The position numbers and the translations under genes were made by a program. Source: Lamellibrachia luymesi (lineage: Eukaryota > Annelida > Polychaeta > Sabellida > Siboglinidae). Taken from it: DNA of 64,000 nucleotides. The DNA lies in NCBI GenBank assembly GCA_009193005.1, contig SDWI01000432.1:10001-74000 (forward strand), read 5' to 3'. Below, in pieces: positions 42,701-57,700 of the stretch (positions within the stretch are counted from its first letter, which is position 1; each line of letters begins with the position of its first letter). The notes below the pieces were generated by a model. That model had not been told where the DNA came from and made no database searches. It saw only the letters and a list, made by a program, of their open reading frames with translations.

Positions 42701-45700
42701 ATCTAGAAGTGACCTACTTATAGTAGTTTTTATGTCCTTGTCTCTATTACGCAGCTGTCATGATAAGGATATTTCTATAACAGGTTTTAATAACCTCTAG
42801 ATTTTCTTAATTACTCTCCAGCTTTGACGGTTGATTAGCATAGTAATCATCGTACCTTAGTGGAAGCGGTGGTGGAAATTTGCTATTCATGCAATCAAAA
42901 TATTCTCCAATATGCACCTATATTGGAAAAATCCTAATCAGGTGTATCAATATAGCTATTATTATTATATTGATGCTGGTTTACAGTTGATTTACTGTCA
43001 GGACATTGTACAATTAAAATCCGATGGAAAATCAACATTGCATTGGTCATAATATTGTCACATTTGTGTGATGCCATATGAGCAGTACTATATTGTCACA
43101 TTTGTGTGAATATCCTTACTATATTGTCAGTCAAAACAATTTAAAAACTTATCTTAAAACATTTTATAACTTGGCTTTACAGCAGACATCGTAGACTTCA
43201 TTAGTTTGCTGGTGCCCTAAATGTCCAGCCATAATTACCTCTCGTCCAATATCCCGTGTTCTGATGATCACTTCTGCACATCCTTGTTCGAGATATCGTG
43301 CTTAACATTTTTGTTTTGTTTTTGCGCCTTTCAGCTCGGGTTCCTGAGAATTTAGGCTCTATACCTATTTTATTGTTATTGTTATCTTTTACAGGTCTGG
43401 CGCAGTCAGGAGCTTGGGGCTGTTTTGACGAGTTCAATCGTATCGACCTGCCTGTACTGTCAGTGGCAGCGCAGCAGATTGCAATTGTCCTAAATTGTAA
43501 GAAGGAACGCAAGTCACAGTTCATCTTCACCGATGGAGACGTTGTCGACATGAACCCCGAGTTTGGTATCTTTCTTACGATGGTTCGTATCAGATTCGAA
43601 ATCAGTTACTTGGATCTGTCATGCTCAAGTCAGAAACAACATTTGCTCAGAGACACAGTTATTTTATATTTTTATTTTGTGTTCAGTCATTTATATTAAA
43701 ACAGATGATGTAGATGGAAATGTACTAAGATAATAGGCACATAATCTGATTCATATAAAGTTTTGTGATTTGTTTTTCAATTTTGTAATCAGTTTTCTTG
43801 TAAGCATTAGTGATATTTAAATACCGTATTTAGTACATATTTAGCAGCTTGAGTGTGATCACTGAATGCTTTGCATTAGACACATTCATCATTGAGTGAT
43901 TAAAAGTACATAATTTTGGATAACATCTATACATTATCCACAATTTAGGTCACAGAATGGAGCATTATCTTAATCTGAAATTGTTGTCACAAACTATGTT
44001 CACAGCTATAATTATACTTTTGTAATGGTTAGTCCTGACATATATAAGACTTGGTAAGGTAAGGATCACAATGGAAATTAGTTTTTGCATCATCCCATGC
44101 ATTTTAATGTACTTTTTATCGACACTAGATGTATGTATGTACAAATTACCTTACCTTAAGATACCTTAAGATGGTTCAGATTACAGGATTCTTGTAACTC
44201 CACATTGATCAGATCTTCATTGTCGTCTATTAATAGTTTCCCCAAGAATTCCGGTTCCTATTTATAAAGGTGCTTCGAAATTATATAGAATTTCCTGATT
44301 GGACCAGAAATGGCGGTTTTTAAAAGTATTTAAAGATTTTGCCTGAACGACTGTTTCCGGGAGGGAATTCCAAAGTTCAGTCACTCTGATGGGTAAAGCA
44401 TTTTTTTTTATATTACAGTTACATTTTTGTATTGTGTAAATAAAAAAATAAACAAATTATTCTTTGTCTTGCAGAACCCAGGTTATGCTGGACGACAGGA
44501 ACTGCCAGAGAACTTGAAGATCAACTTCCGTACAGTGGCCATGATGGTGCCCGACCGTGGTATCATTATCCGAGTGAAGCTTGCTAGTTGTGGTTTCCAG
44601 CAGAACGTCGTTCTTTCAAAGAAGTTCTACACGCTTTACAAACTGTGTGAAGAACAGTTGAGCAAGCAGGTACATCTAGTGTTTGTCTTCCCTCTGTAGG
44701 CTGTTGGCTGTTACTTCTATTGCTGCCTCCCTCTGTCAACATTACACCAGCAGTTCTACAAACTTCTACAGGAGTGCCATTCATTTTGGCCGTTGTTTCT
44801 GCTCAGAAACCATGACAACTTTTGGAACACTCTTAGTCTCTTCGTCTGAGCTGCCCCCTGTATCATGTGACTATGTTGGTAGTTATCGTATGACACCAGA
44901 GTGCGTTTCAGACAAAGGGACCAAGAAGGTCTCGAAAGTTCCATTGAGCTAACACTCGATTATACTTCCTTTAACATAAAACATGAATTATCATTCTGCA
45001 TTATGGTCTATTGTGATCCTAGTTAACCAAAGACTTCCTTACGACCGATTTCCAACATAGACAACACCGATTTATTGCCTGGCCAAGTTTCATCACATTC
45101 GCAATCTGTTTCCTACAGGTGCACTATGATTTCGGTCTACGTAACATTCTGTCTGTGCTGCGAACGCTCGGAGCTCAGAAACGCTCGAAACCCGAGGATG
45201 GGGAGCCAACGACCGTGATGCGTGTGCTCCGAGACATGAACCTCTCCAAGCTGGTGGACGAGGATGAACCTCTTTTCATGTCTCTCATTGACGATCTCTT
45301 CCCTGGGATGGTGCTTGACAAGGCTGGGTATCCCGAGATTGAGGCCGCCATCGAACACCAGGTGTGGATTTAACCACTAAAATTTATGCTCCTATTTTAC
45401 TAAACACATCAACGGGTGAGTCGACAAGATCTGTGTGGTGAGCAGAACTGTTGAGTTTGTATGTTGCATAAAACCACATTTCATTTCTCATGTCACTATA
45501 AATTGTCTCATCCAATAGTATTAAATTGATCAGTAAAATTGTTGACAAAGGTGTCATTGGCATTATTTTGTTAGCCATAAACTCACTTTCTGTCTTCTTC
45601 TTTTATGTGCATTTTGTCTATATAAAAACACAAGACATATTTAAAAAACATTTAATGACTTTTTAAAAATCTTTTTTAATTAACATATGAAGAATAACGT

Positions 45701-48700
45701 GAATTTGTCACTTTCTCTGTGTTTTAATGACCTGATATATTAATAATTGTGTTGTTTTATAGTTACTTTTTGAATGGATCGATTGTTTTTTAATCAGCCC
45801 TTCCATTTTGTGCTCTTTTTTTTAACAAATATAAATGATTTCTGCAATTTTATGTAATTTATTTTGAGTGGATTCAGGTACTATATAAATTATTATTATA
45901 TTTAATAATATTTTCACCCACCAGGTGGCAGAGTTTGGCCTCATATCCCACTCCCCGTGGATCCTGAAGCTTATCCAACTGTATGAGACACAAGCCGTAC
46001 GTCACGGCATGATGACCCTAGGGCCAAGCGGAGCTGGCAAGACCAAGTGTATCTATGTCTTAATGAAGGCAATGACGGAATGTGGCGCTCCACACAAGGA
46101 GATGCGAATGAACCCCAAAGCCATCACTGCGCCACAGATGTTCGGTCGACTCGACGTAGCGACTAATGATTGGACAGATGGAATTTTCTCAACCCTGTGG
46201 AGACGAACACATAAGACAAAGAAGGTATAAGCGATTTTTCTTCACACCAAGAGACGTGTTTACTAGTTACTTTATTAATTATCTTATAAGTTATCTTTAT
46301 GCAATTTCTGACAGCAGTATTTAATTATCTTATAAGTTATCTTTATACAGCAGTATTTATATGTATTTTGAGATACAAAAATCTGAGAATTGGAGTCTTG
46401 TATATAAAACCACAATGAGCCCCATATCAGCTCACCAATGAAAATCATACATTCCCTATAACATACATGACATAAATTAGCATTTTCTTGCCACCAGGGG
46501 GAGCATGTATGGCTGGTGCTGGACGGGCCAGTTGACGCCATCTGGATTGAGAATCTCAACTCCGTGCTGGATGACAACAAGACCTTGACCTTGGCAAACG
46601 GCGATCGAATCTCCATGGCGCCAAACTGCAAGATCATCTTTGAAGTGCACAACATCGACAATGCGTCGCCTGCCACGGTGTCCAGGAACGGCATGGTGTT
46701 CATGAGCAGTTCAATCATGGACTGGAATCCCATCCTCAAAGGTGTGTCCCTGTGGATTTCTGGATCACTTTGGGTACTGTGATGTTGTGTTTAAAACACA
46801 AATTACATAAAAATTTAATTTGGCACTGGAATGAACTGGTCTTCCAGGAGTGAAGTGTAAACGCTCTGAACAGTCCCAAGGACTGGATACCTCGCTATAT
46901 AAGAACGTACCTTTACATCCACTTGCCTTATTGTGCAATTGTCAACCAGGGATTCTTCAGTTTGTATTATCATGTTCAACATGTTGCTGTCCAAATCTTT
47001 TTTTTGCGAAGTTTATGTCTTTCTTCAGTTATTCTACAGTCGCTGTCACCGTCCCAAAAACATTTTGCCTCTGCTTCTTTTCCCTGCAACTATTTAATCC
47101 AGCATTGTCTTTTCCAATAGACTGTACGCAATTTTGTACACCATATGTAGTTGACTCAATACCGAAACATTGGTACAGTGCGTAGTACCCATTCTTTGCA
47201 ACCGTATGCAGCTACTGGGAAAACGCATGTTCACAACACCCTTAAGTTCACCCCTTTACTCTTTCATATCTTTCCATAGGTACTGTGTGTTATTCATTGC
47301 TTGCCATTACCAAATGTCGAACGGGGTTACAACCACATAATACTTTTGTTTATTTTAGGCTCGCTGGGCAATAAGCCACCGAATCTATCAGACACGATAT
47401 TCTCAACGTTTGAAAGTGTGTGGGAGAAGACTCATGAATTCACTATCAACTCTCTCAATCCAAAGATGCAGGCGAGTATAAGTCTTACGTCCTACTTATA
47501 TAATTCAAGTAGATCAGTTGGACTGGTTCAGCATTGATATGTCTATGATGACAGCTCGTTTTTCAAATGCATGCGTCAAAGTAAAATCACAAAAAAAAAA
47601 ATTTTTAAACACGGAAAATCTGAGAATCTGTTTTAAGTAAAAATGGAGGTTTGCATTGTTACAAGGTTGTTGGAAGGTCCTTGAAATAAAGTAAAGTTTT
47701 TGTTTTAATAAATACATCATTCATATATTTATAACAAAGAGTATAATAATTATTATATAATAAATACATACCCGATCTATCTTAAATTATTAAGTTACTT
47801 GTTCGATTTTAATTCTGTTTCCATTAGCTACAGAGAGCGAGAAAATTGTAAGTAGCGTTGCCTTAAATGGTGTTGTTGACTTTGCTATTTCTTGCATAGG
47901 TTCTGGAGTGTATGTACATAAGACAGGCGATAGATCTCCTGGAGGGTCTGCTGCCTCGTGGGGATGAGGGCAAGGACATCTCCACCATCCACATGCAGAA
48001 GCTGATTGTGTTCTCCATCATGTTCTCCATTGGAGGTCTGCTGGAACTGGACGACAGGAAGAAGGTACTATTTACGGGTTTAGATATGTAAGACGCCGAA
48101 TAGAATGTGGTTTGACAACACTGGAGACCAGGATACTAAGAGGAGACCAAATAGAAGTGTGTACAATATTGAAGATATTGATAGAATTATTTTCTTCAGA
48201 CTTGAAGAAGGCTGTAGAACCAGTGGACACAAAGCAATGTTATTTAAGGAACAGTGTAGGTTGGATATGAGAAAGCGGCCATTCTCACAGAGGACGATAA
48301 ATGAATGAACAAATTATTTAATGATTATGTTAGTGTTAGCATTGTGAATATGTTTATAAATTAATAGACATCTGATAAGGGTGGGCTAAGCATAGATGAA
48401 ACATTGTTGGACTCTCGATAAGCTAATGGCTTCCTTGTCCACTTGCCATCTGAAGCTTATGGCTTTGGGTGATGATCTTGGTAAGTCTTGTTTAAATATT
48501 GTTCAATCGATTACGTGATCTAACTTCTGGTAATTGTCTGTGTCACAGCTTGAGGAGTTCCTCCGGGGCCACGAGAGTCAGCTGCCTCTTCCCGAATGCC
48601 AGGGCGACGACACAATATATGAGTATGTTGTCAGCGATAACGGCACTTGGGAACATTGGAAGAAACGAGTAAGTCCCCCCTCGGTGATGATTTCTCCAAG

Positions 48701-51700
48701 TCAGACAAGACTGCCATGGTAATGCCATGGTAACATAGCAGTTGGCACATGGACTGTTGTTGAAAGTTTGGACGTCGTTGCGCCATTCTTAGCATTGGAG
48801 ATTGTGGCAAAATTATACATAATGTTACAGATGTTAGATAATATATTGGATAAAGTAACAAAAGCGTATTCATCCATCTGTTCACAACGACAATGTATAA
48901 CATTTTATATTGTTCCAACGTTTCCTAATCCATTCATATTTATGTGGCTCTGAGTTCCGGTTTCCAGCACAATAGAAGTTTTCATACTGTTATTAGGACA
49001 AATACAATTCAGTACACCCATAGACCTGTAATGCCTCTTTCTGTGTGTGCTTTTTTCCTGGTTGGCTCAACATTTTCCAACTTCTCGTTGTTCGTGTGAT
49101 TCTTTAAAGGTGCCTGCATATCATTACTCAACCGACACTATCCCCGATTACCTCAAGATCCTGGTGCCCAATGTAGACAACACGAGGACAGACTTCCTCA
49201 TTGAAACGATCGCCCGGCAGGGAAAAGCTGTACTACTTATTGGTGAACAGGTATACGATTACTTCCATTTTCACTTGTTGTTTGTACGTGTTGGCATGAC
49301 AACTTCCATCCACTCAATCACTATAACCACAACCACTGCTTGCAGTTTGACATTGTAGCCAGTGGTGTACTGAACTGTTATTTAATATAATAAATAACTT
49401 ACCGGTAAATTGGTCTGTTGATGTAAGGAACATTTGTAATCCACGTTCTGGCCAGCTCTGTTTTATGTACCCGTGGATATAATGAATATCAGATATCATA
49501 TTATTCCCTATAGACGCGCAGTGCACAAGTGCAAAGGCTTGGGTTCATGTCTATTAGTTCTCAAACGTGGCCCGAATCATGATCTTCCGCTATGGGTGAA
49601 ATCAGCCTCTAAATCAGACTAGTAGCTAATCCGCAGTGTGGCACCACCGTGAACTATATAAAGAATGCGGGGCGCTTCTATGGAATGACTCGGGAACCAT
49701 GTCATTGATTACCGATCTATTTCATAACTAGCGCTTGTTTTACCTGATGTATTTTATCCATTCTACATATACTTTGAATTGTTTTGAAGGTGCTAAATCA
49801 ACTTAACGTAAGCCTAAAATGAGGTGTTTCGTTGTTTGTTTTGCACTTTGCAAAGATGCAGTTTCAGTGCATCTACTAAACCAAATGACACTCAATCGAC
49901 ACACTACAAAAACGCACGAGACAGACACTGAAAAAGCACGTTCTTTCTTTTTTTTTATTCCAGACAACGTCAGCTGGGCACCACTCGATTCTTTAAGCAT
50001 CATTAAGTAGACAATTCAAACTCACGCTTTGTTGATGGCGAGTGAGCGATAAAATAAATAAAAGCTATTCCTAGTACTTCCACAGACATCTGGTGAAAGC
50101 CGCCAGTAGTGATGACAATGTGATGCCACATTGCGGCTAAAACCACACATTACGAATTATTTCTAAAGAGTCTGCAAGGTGACGCCAATCGCAGCAGTAC
50201 TGCTGTCATTTGCGTTNAGCACGTTCTTTCTTTTTTTTATTCCAGACAAACAACGTCAGCTGGGCACCACTCGATTCTTTAAGCATCATTAAGTAGACAA
50301 TTCAAAATCACACGCTTTGTTGATGGCGAGTGAGCGATAAAATAAATAAAAGCTATTCCTAGTACTTCCACAGACATCTGGTGAAAGCCGCCAGTAGTGA
50401 TGACAATGTGATGCCACATTGCGGCTAAAACCACACATTACGAATTATTTCTAAAGAGTCTGCAAGGTGACGCCAATCGCAGCAGTACTGCTGTCATTTG
50501 CGTTTAGCTTGCCTTCACTCCTGAAAATTTATGTTTTTGCGCATGGTTTCACTTCTCAGAAAGGGGGGTGTGCATCTATTAGGTAGTGTGCTACTATTGG
50601 GAATTATACGGTATATGGAACAGTTCGACCAATCCCCAGCATGTTCCTTAAAGCTAGAGTCCACTGTATATTAAAATATTGTGAAATTGTTATGCTGTCC
50701 TAAAACTGTGAAAGAGGGATCAAATAACCAATAAACAATTAATAATTATTCCAATTTGGTTATAATTTCATATCATTATCTTTTGTAGATTTAGTTCATG
50801 ACATCATGACTGTCAAAATAGTCACAGAATTTCACTTCATTTAAACTGTTGGAAACCTAGCACACAACCTGCTCACTATATTGTTTCTGTGGCCCAGGGT
50901 ACAGCAAAGACAGTGATGATCCAAGGTTTTTGCAACAAGTACGACCCTGAGGAAAAGATGATGAAGAGTTTCAACTTCTCTAGTGCCTCGACACCTCTCT
51001 TGTTCCAAGTACATCATTTTATTATAATCGAGCAAGTGTTTGTGCGTGTTATGCTAATCCTAGAGGCTTCGCATCTCGAGCATCAAACTTTCAGGGGTTA
51101 ATCTATGATCCCACGGTTGGGGCATCACAGTTTAATTTTTTTTTTTAATTTACCCCACAGTTACATTTTCTGTGAACAATCAAATTACCCTTTTTAGTCA
51201 TTATGTACAATTGTTGACAATGTCATGCGTCTACAATTGTCCAAAATTACGAAATACAAGGACAAAGAGCCGTCAAGATATCGATTAGTAGCACCATGTT
51301 CCAAAGCATAGATTCTGTGATAATATATATCCTGAAGTTGCATAGTCATGTATGGACCACCAAGTTATCCTGTCCGGAAGATGAGTATTTTTGCTAATGA
51401 TAATAATGACGTCTTGTATAGCCTAGATAAGGTGCTCATGGTGCATTGCTCTATTATCAGACCAGATTTTGTGACAGCAGCTAATTCAGCACCCACTGCT
51501 CTAAACTTTTTGACAGGTCCTTCAGTAAATAAGCTATCCCTGCTTGCTAAGCAGCGTTTTCTATCGTTCAAATTATTTGTTTGATATGAGTGAAGAACGA
51601 GAGCTAGGAATGGGATGGAGTGGATACGGCAGTGAAACGGGATCAGTGACGGAGAAATGGGAAAAGAAAAATTTACAACCGATATTGGTGCCAATCTCAC

Positions 51701-54700
51701 CCCGGGCTTCAGAGAGGAGAGCAACAACATATGATGCCAAGTGCATAATTATTATTTAATATGTATCTGCTGTAATGAACAATAACTCCAGATGCTATGT
51801 TAATATAATATATAATAATAATAAAGTCCAGTAAAGTGTATCTTGTTTTTCCAGAATGCGTGCATGCATGTGGCATACTTGCGCGCTTACAGTTCCTCTC
51901 CACTTGTCATGCCCATTAACTAAATGTGAATGCATATACATTAATTGTATACAATATCATATTGCTGTGATGTTTCTCGCCTGTAGCGAACCATAGAGAG
52001 CTATGTAGACAAGAGGATGGGGACAACGTATGGGCCACCGGCGGGCAAAAAGTTGACTGTCTTTGTTGATGACATCAACATGCCCATCATCAATGAATGG
52101 GGTGACCAGGTCAGTATGTGCATGGTGTGTGCATGGCATATGTGTGTGTAATACATCACATAGCAAAAAAGCAGCTGCCAATATATATTCCCTCCCCATA
52201 AGTTTTATGCTGTGATTGGCATGTAATACAGAAGCATCTTCCTCTATATTCCTAACTTTTATGCTGTATATCACAAAATCATTTGACAGAAAGAAGCATC
52301 TTTCAGTGTAGGTGACCAACAAAATAATTATTCTGCATATCATAAAAAAATTGTCACAACAGAGAAGCATCTTCCTATATAGGTATCGAATACAACTTTT
52401 ATGGTATCAAAGATATAACTTTTTTACTGCCTATATAACAAAAACAATTGGCATGAAGAAGCATCTTCCAGTGTAGGTGATCAACAAGATAATTATGCCA
52501 CATATCACAAATGTAATTGTCTCGTAATAGAGAAGAATCATCCTGTATAGGTATCCAATACAACTTTTATGCTGCATATACAACAAAAGTAATTACCACG
52601 AAGAAGCATCTTCCAGTGTAGGTGACCAACAAAATAATTATGCCATACGTCACAAAAGTAATTGTCACGTAACAGAGAAGCATCTTCCTGTGTAGGTGAC
52701 CAATGAGATTACACGACAGCTGATGGAGATCAATGGCTTCTACAACCTTGAGAAACCGGGCGAGTTCACAACAATTGTAGATGTTCAGATGATGGGTGCC
52801 ATGATCCACCCTGGCGGGGGTAGGAATGACATCCCCCAGCGCCTGAAACGACAGTTCAACATCTTCAACTGCACGCTGCCATCGAACGCGTCTATCGACA
52901 AAATCTTCAACAACATTGGCGTTGGCTACTTCATTCAGGTTTGTGTTGATTTAAAGTTCGACTCGTCAACTTGATTGAATAAAGGCACAGGTACAAGATA
53001 TGCATTTGCTAAAGTTTTATGTATACATTTTTATGCAACCAACAACGCAAGCCAGGTGTAAGGATATGAAAAGGCCAAATAAATGACGTTTATTAAGAGT
53101 ATGCCTAATGGCATATTATTCCGATTAAAAGCATGAAGTGTGGACCCTGTAACATGCGCCAAGCATGTGGCTGAGCCTCATACAAAGCCGCCTGGACACA
53201 NGTTTTATGTATACATTTTTATTATATGCATGAAGATTGAAGAACTACAGGTTGTGCTTTTGAATTTTTTTTATTTCAATTGATCGAATTCTACCATGAC
53301 TTAAACCAGAACTGGGGGGGAGTGGGAAGTGTGTCTACATACTGTTTCCCATCTGCAGGAGCGTGGCTTCCCAGAGGAAGTATGTGAAGTCATCAACATG
53401 CTTGTCCCGGCGACCCGTATCCTTTGGCAGAGGGTGAAGAATAAGATGTTGCCCACGCCCACCAAGTTCCACTACGTCTTCAACTTGCGAGATCTCAGCC
53501 GAATTTGGCAGGGGTTGCTTGTTGGAACTAGTGAGGTCATCAATACGACCGACGTCTTGATGGCTTTGTGGAAGCATGAGTGTAGTCGTGTCATTGCCGA
53601 CCGATTCGTCACGTACGAGGACAAAGAGTGGTTCGAGAAATCCATCCAACAAGTACGTGCAATTTTTTTGGCAAGATTTCAACCAGCTTTTGTTGAAACT
53701 GTTTCTTGTAAGCTTCTGTCACATTTGTCAGCTGAAATTTTTTTATATCAGTAAACATCTACATAATTATCTTTTTGATTTATGACTTATTTATTTTTAA
53801 TGTAGATTTGTATGTGTGTGGATATTTTTATACAGTGGTGATTTTAACTACTCATATTTTTAATGCATGTTTGGATGTGTATTGGTTTTTCCCCGAAATT
53901 CTTCTACGCGTTGTACACATTTGATTATGAAACTATCCAGCACATAATGCCTTTCATTGTAAGTTATCGTAATTACCCATGTAGAAGAAGAGGACACGTG
54001 ACCATGTTGGTGATTGTCTCCAGAAAAATTGCATGAATGTTGTAACCCCCGTCTCTGTTGATAGCTTGGTACCTCTCCCTTATTTTGGGTCTCGGAAGTT
54101 CCATCGAACAAACATTCGAGGCATAGAAAAATAACTATGCTTCCTTTAACACGTTTGTATAGTTTTCAACATTTCACAGCTTTCTAACTTCCGTGCTATT
54201 CACTAGGTGGCAGAAGAGAACTGTGGCTCAGCATTGGCCACGGGCATGGCAGCAGAACCATACTTTGTCGACTTCTTGCGTGATGCACCTGAAATCACTG
54301 GTAGGGGCTTTAATGTTGGTTTTTAAAGTTTAGGGTTTCAATTGTACCGCTTTGTCTTCATAACTGTAATGGTTATTCTCCAATTCTACAAATAATTTAC
54401 AAATTATTATCCAATTCTTCATGCCTGGTGAGGAAATACATTTATGCAATCAACAACACAACACAGATATAGAGATATGAAAAGGCCAAATGAATGACGT
54501 TTATTGTGGGGATTAAGGGTAAGCCCACTTTCAAAGAAATGTAAAACAAAGAAATGTGGGCTCCACAACCCAACGCCAGGCTGACTACGCCCCATGCGAG
54601 CCTCCTGGACGTCGGGTTCAATAGAGCCCACATTTCACCACAAAGCAGTAGCAGTATTCCTAGAACAAATAAAAGAAACAATGGCATTACTATTGTCATG

Positions 54701-57700
54701 GAACACCCTTAAACCAAATAGCATAATGCCCTACATGCTATCACGCAGTCTATGAATACAACTACCTGCTTAAAAATACACTAGCTCTAACTGGAATAAC
54801 TACAAAGGTGGGGCCAATTCGCTACACGAACAGTTCTAAAATCCAAGGTGGAAGGGAAGCGAGCTGCGTCCCAGCGTTAAAACCCGTGAACACTTCTGGG
54901 AAAGCCAAAACTCCCATGTCCACTATCGCAATCAAAAAATGGGAAAGCTTGGAGACATGAACACCCCACTTCCACCAAAGATGTACAATTGCTGCTAACA
55001 AGTAAACATACAACAGGGAGAAAGATGGGGAGGAGGGTGGGACAAATTTTCAAAGCGCATCCACTCCGTATGCTTTCACAAAACGAAGTGGCTAGTCCAA
55101 GTTTGAAATCTGTAGCGTCGCGCAGCTGGTGCGCGCTGATTGGTTCAAAATATGGAGGCAGGCAAAGTGGGTCACAGAGTGCGTCACCCAGCTCTGCTGG
55201 ATTAGCATAATATGTGGTGAGGAAATACATTTTTCTCAATGTTTTGTTTTCATTTTTACAATTAGCCATTCTGAAGGAATCTACCAAGCGTAAGTCATGG
55301 TATCGATAGCTTTATCTGTAGTTCATTTTCTTTTATGTTTTTTATTGTTGTGACTAGATACTGGTGTTGTATAGATGCTGGATGCTTATAGCTTGCCACC
55401 AAATGCTTTGGTGTTTGTGATGGATCATTTGATTAGAATCCGCAACTTGTCCTATTTGAACCCTGGTTGGTGCCTAAGGACAGAAAAACACTGGGAAGTA
55501 GATTGTTTTGTCATTGCAACAGAATTATGGTTTCTCATGAGAATGCAAAACGTTTCTTGGACACAACATGTTATGAAAATGAAAAGGTGCTCCAAAGAGA
55601 AGGACACGAAAGACAATTACTGAAAACGATAAGAATGAGACAGTTGCAATTTCTAGGACAAATATTAAGAAACAGATTAAAAAACGCTTCATTCAAGGAA
55701 AAATAAAAGGGCACAAAGCAAGAGGTATGGCAACGAATGAAATACATCAACAGTCGATCTAAACAAATGGCTTGAAAGACCAGCCAATGACACACAGCTG
55801 CTGATAACTGCAAAAGACACAATTGTGTGGGGAGGGGTCATGATCGCCAACAGGGGTCATGATCGCCAACAGGGGTCATGATCGCCAACGTCACCAGAAG
55901 AAGATTTGGTGCTATGTCTGTTGCTTTCTGTTTCGTATACATTTCCTGTTTCTTCTCAGTTTTGTGTGTCTTGTTTTATTTGCTTCCCTTCCGTAATTCT
56001 TATTTTATGTCTTTAGGTAGTTTGTAACAGCTGATTTCATGTCCACATCAGAAATAAATTTCTCTTGCAAAATACATGACTAATTAACTATAGTCTGCAA
56101 AAATGGTTATGCAACTACATTCTATAAATGGATATATAGTGGTCTTTGAAATGGACATATAACTGCAGTCTGTTAAATGTGTAATGGACAGATGGCTATT
56201 GTGCAAAATGGACAAATAATTGGACTCGGTTGAAAAATATAAATGTAGTATGATATTAGTTTAGGTAACAGTTGAGAACTACTGTTTAAGCTCTTTTGAA
56301 TCATTGTTATTGCGTCCTCTACTAGGTGATGAGCCCGAGGATGCTGATCTTGAAGCACCAAAGATCTACGAGCCTTTAGAGTCACTTGAACAACTCTCAA
56401 CTAAACTCAAGTTCTATCAGGACATGTACAATGAGACTGTGCGCAGTGGAAAGATGGATCTCGTCTTCTTCAAGGTCAGCATTCAAGGTCAAGTAACATG
56501 TTAGCTACACGAACATAGCGAGGAGATGAAGTCAGGTTACTTACTTTAAAAGGTTTGACAACCTCTCTCCAGGCTGGTCGCCTCAGATTGTCATATTCGA
56601 GATATTCTTGGTATTCATTTTATCTGAAAAAATACATGTGTTCTTTTAATTGAATTTGTAATGGTTTAATTTGTAATTAATTACAATTACAGTGTAAATG
56701 TCTTTATGCAATCAACAACACAGATATAGAGATATGAAAAGGCCAAATGAATGACGTTTATTGTGGGGATTAAGGGTAAGCCCACTTTCAAAGAAATGTA
56801 AAACAAAGAAATGTGGGCTCCACAACCCAACGCCAGGCTGACTACGCCCCATGCGAGCCTCCTGGACGTCGGGTTCAATAGAGCCCACATTTCACCACAA
56901 AGCAGTAGCAGTATTCCTAGAACAAATAAAAGAAACAATGGCATTACTATTGTCATGGAACACCCTTAAACCAAATAGCATAATGCCCTACATGCTATCA
57001 CGCAGTCTATGAATACAACTACCTGCTTAAAAATACACTAGCTCTAACTGGAATAACTACAAAGGTGGGGCCAATTCGCTACACGAACAGTTCTAAAATC
57101 CAAGGTGGAAGGGAAGCGAGCTGCGTCCCAGCGTTAAAACCCGTGAACACTTCTGGGAAAGCCAAAACTCCCATGTCCACTATCGCAATCAAAAAATGGG
57201 AAAGCTTGGAGACATGAACACCCCACTTCCACCAAAGATGTACAATTGCTGCTAACAAGTAAACATACAACAGGGAGAAAGATGGGGAGGAGGGTGGGAC
57301 AAATTTTCAAAGCGCATCCACTCCGTATGCTTTCACAAAACGAAGTGGCTAGTCCAAGTTTGAAATCTGTAGCGTCGCGCAGCTGGTGCGCGCTGATTGG
57401 TTCAAAATATGGAGGCAGGCAAAGTGGGTCACAGAGTGGGTCACCCAGCTCTGCTGGATTAGCATAATAGAATAAATTAGCAATGGACCAATCATTAATT
57501 GTATGTGGTGTTGCTCGCATAAAAACCCATATGCAACATTGGCTGTGCCAATGTTGCATATTCTCATTTATGCAATCAACAACACAACACAGATATAGAG
57601 ATATGAAAAGGCCAAATGAATGACGTTTATTGTGGGGATTAAGGGTAAGCCCACTTTCAAAGAAATGTAAAACAAAGAAATGTGGGCTCCACAACCCAAC

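Noticed and set aside
54444..55214. Classification of the ~870-bp element as a solo LTR
   Set aside because: Promoter and AATAAA order would fit, but the target duplication is far longer than the 4-6 bp of LTR elements and TG...CA termini are not clear.
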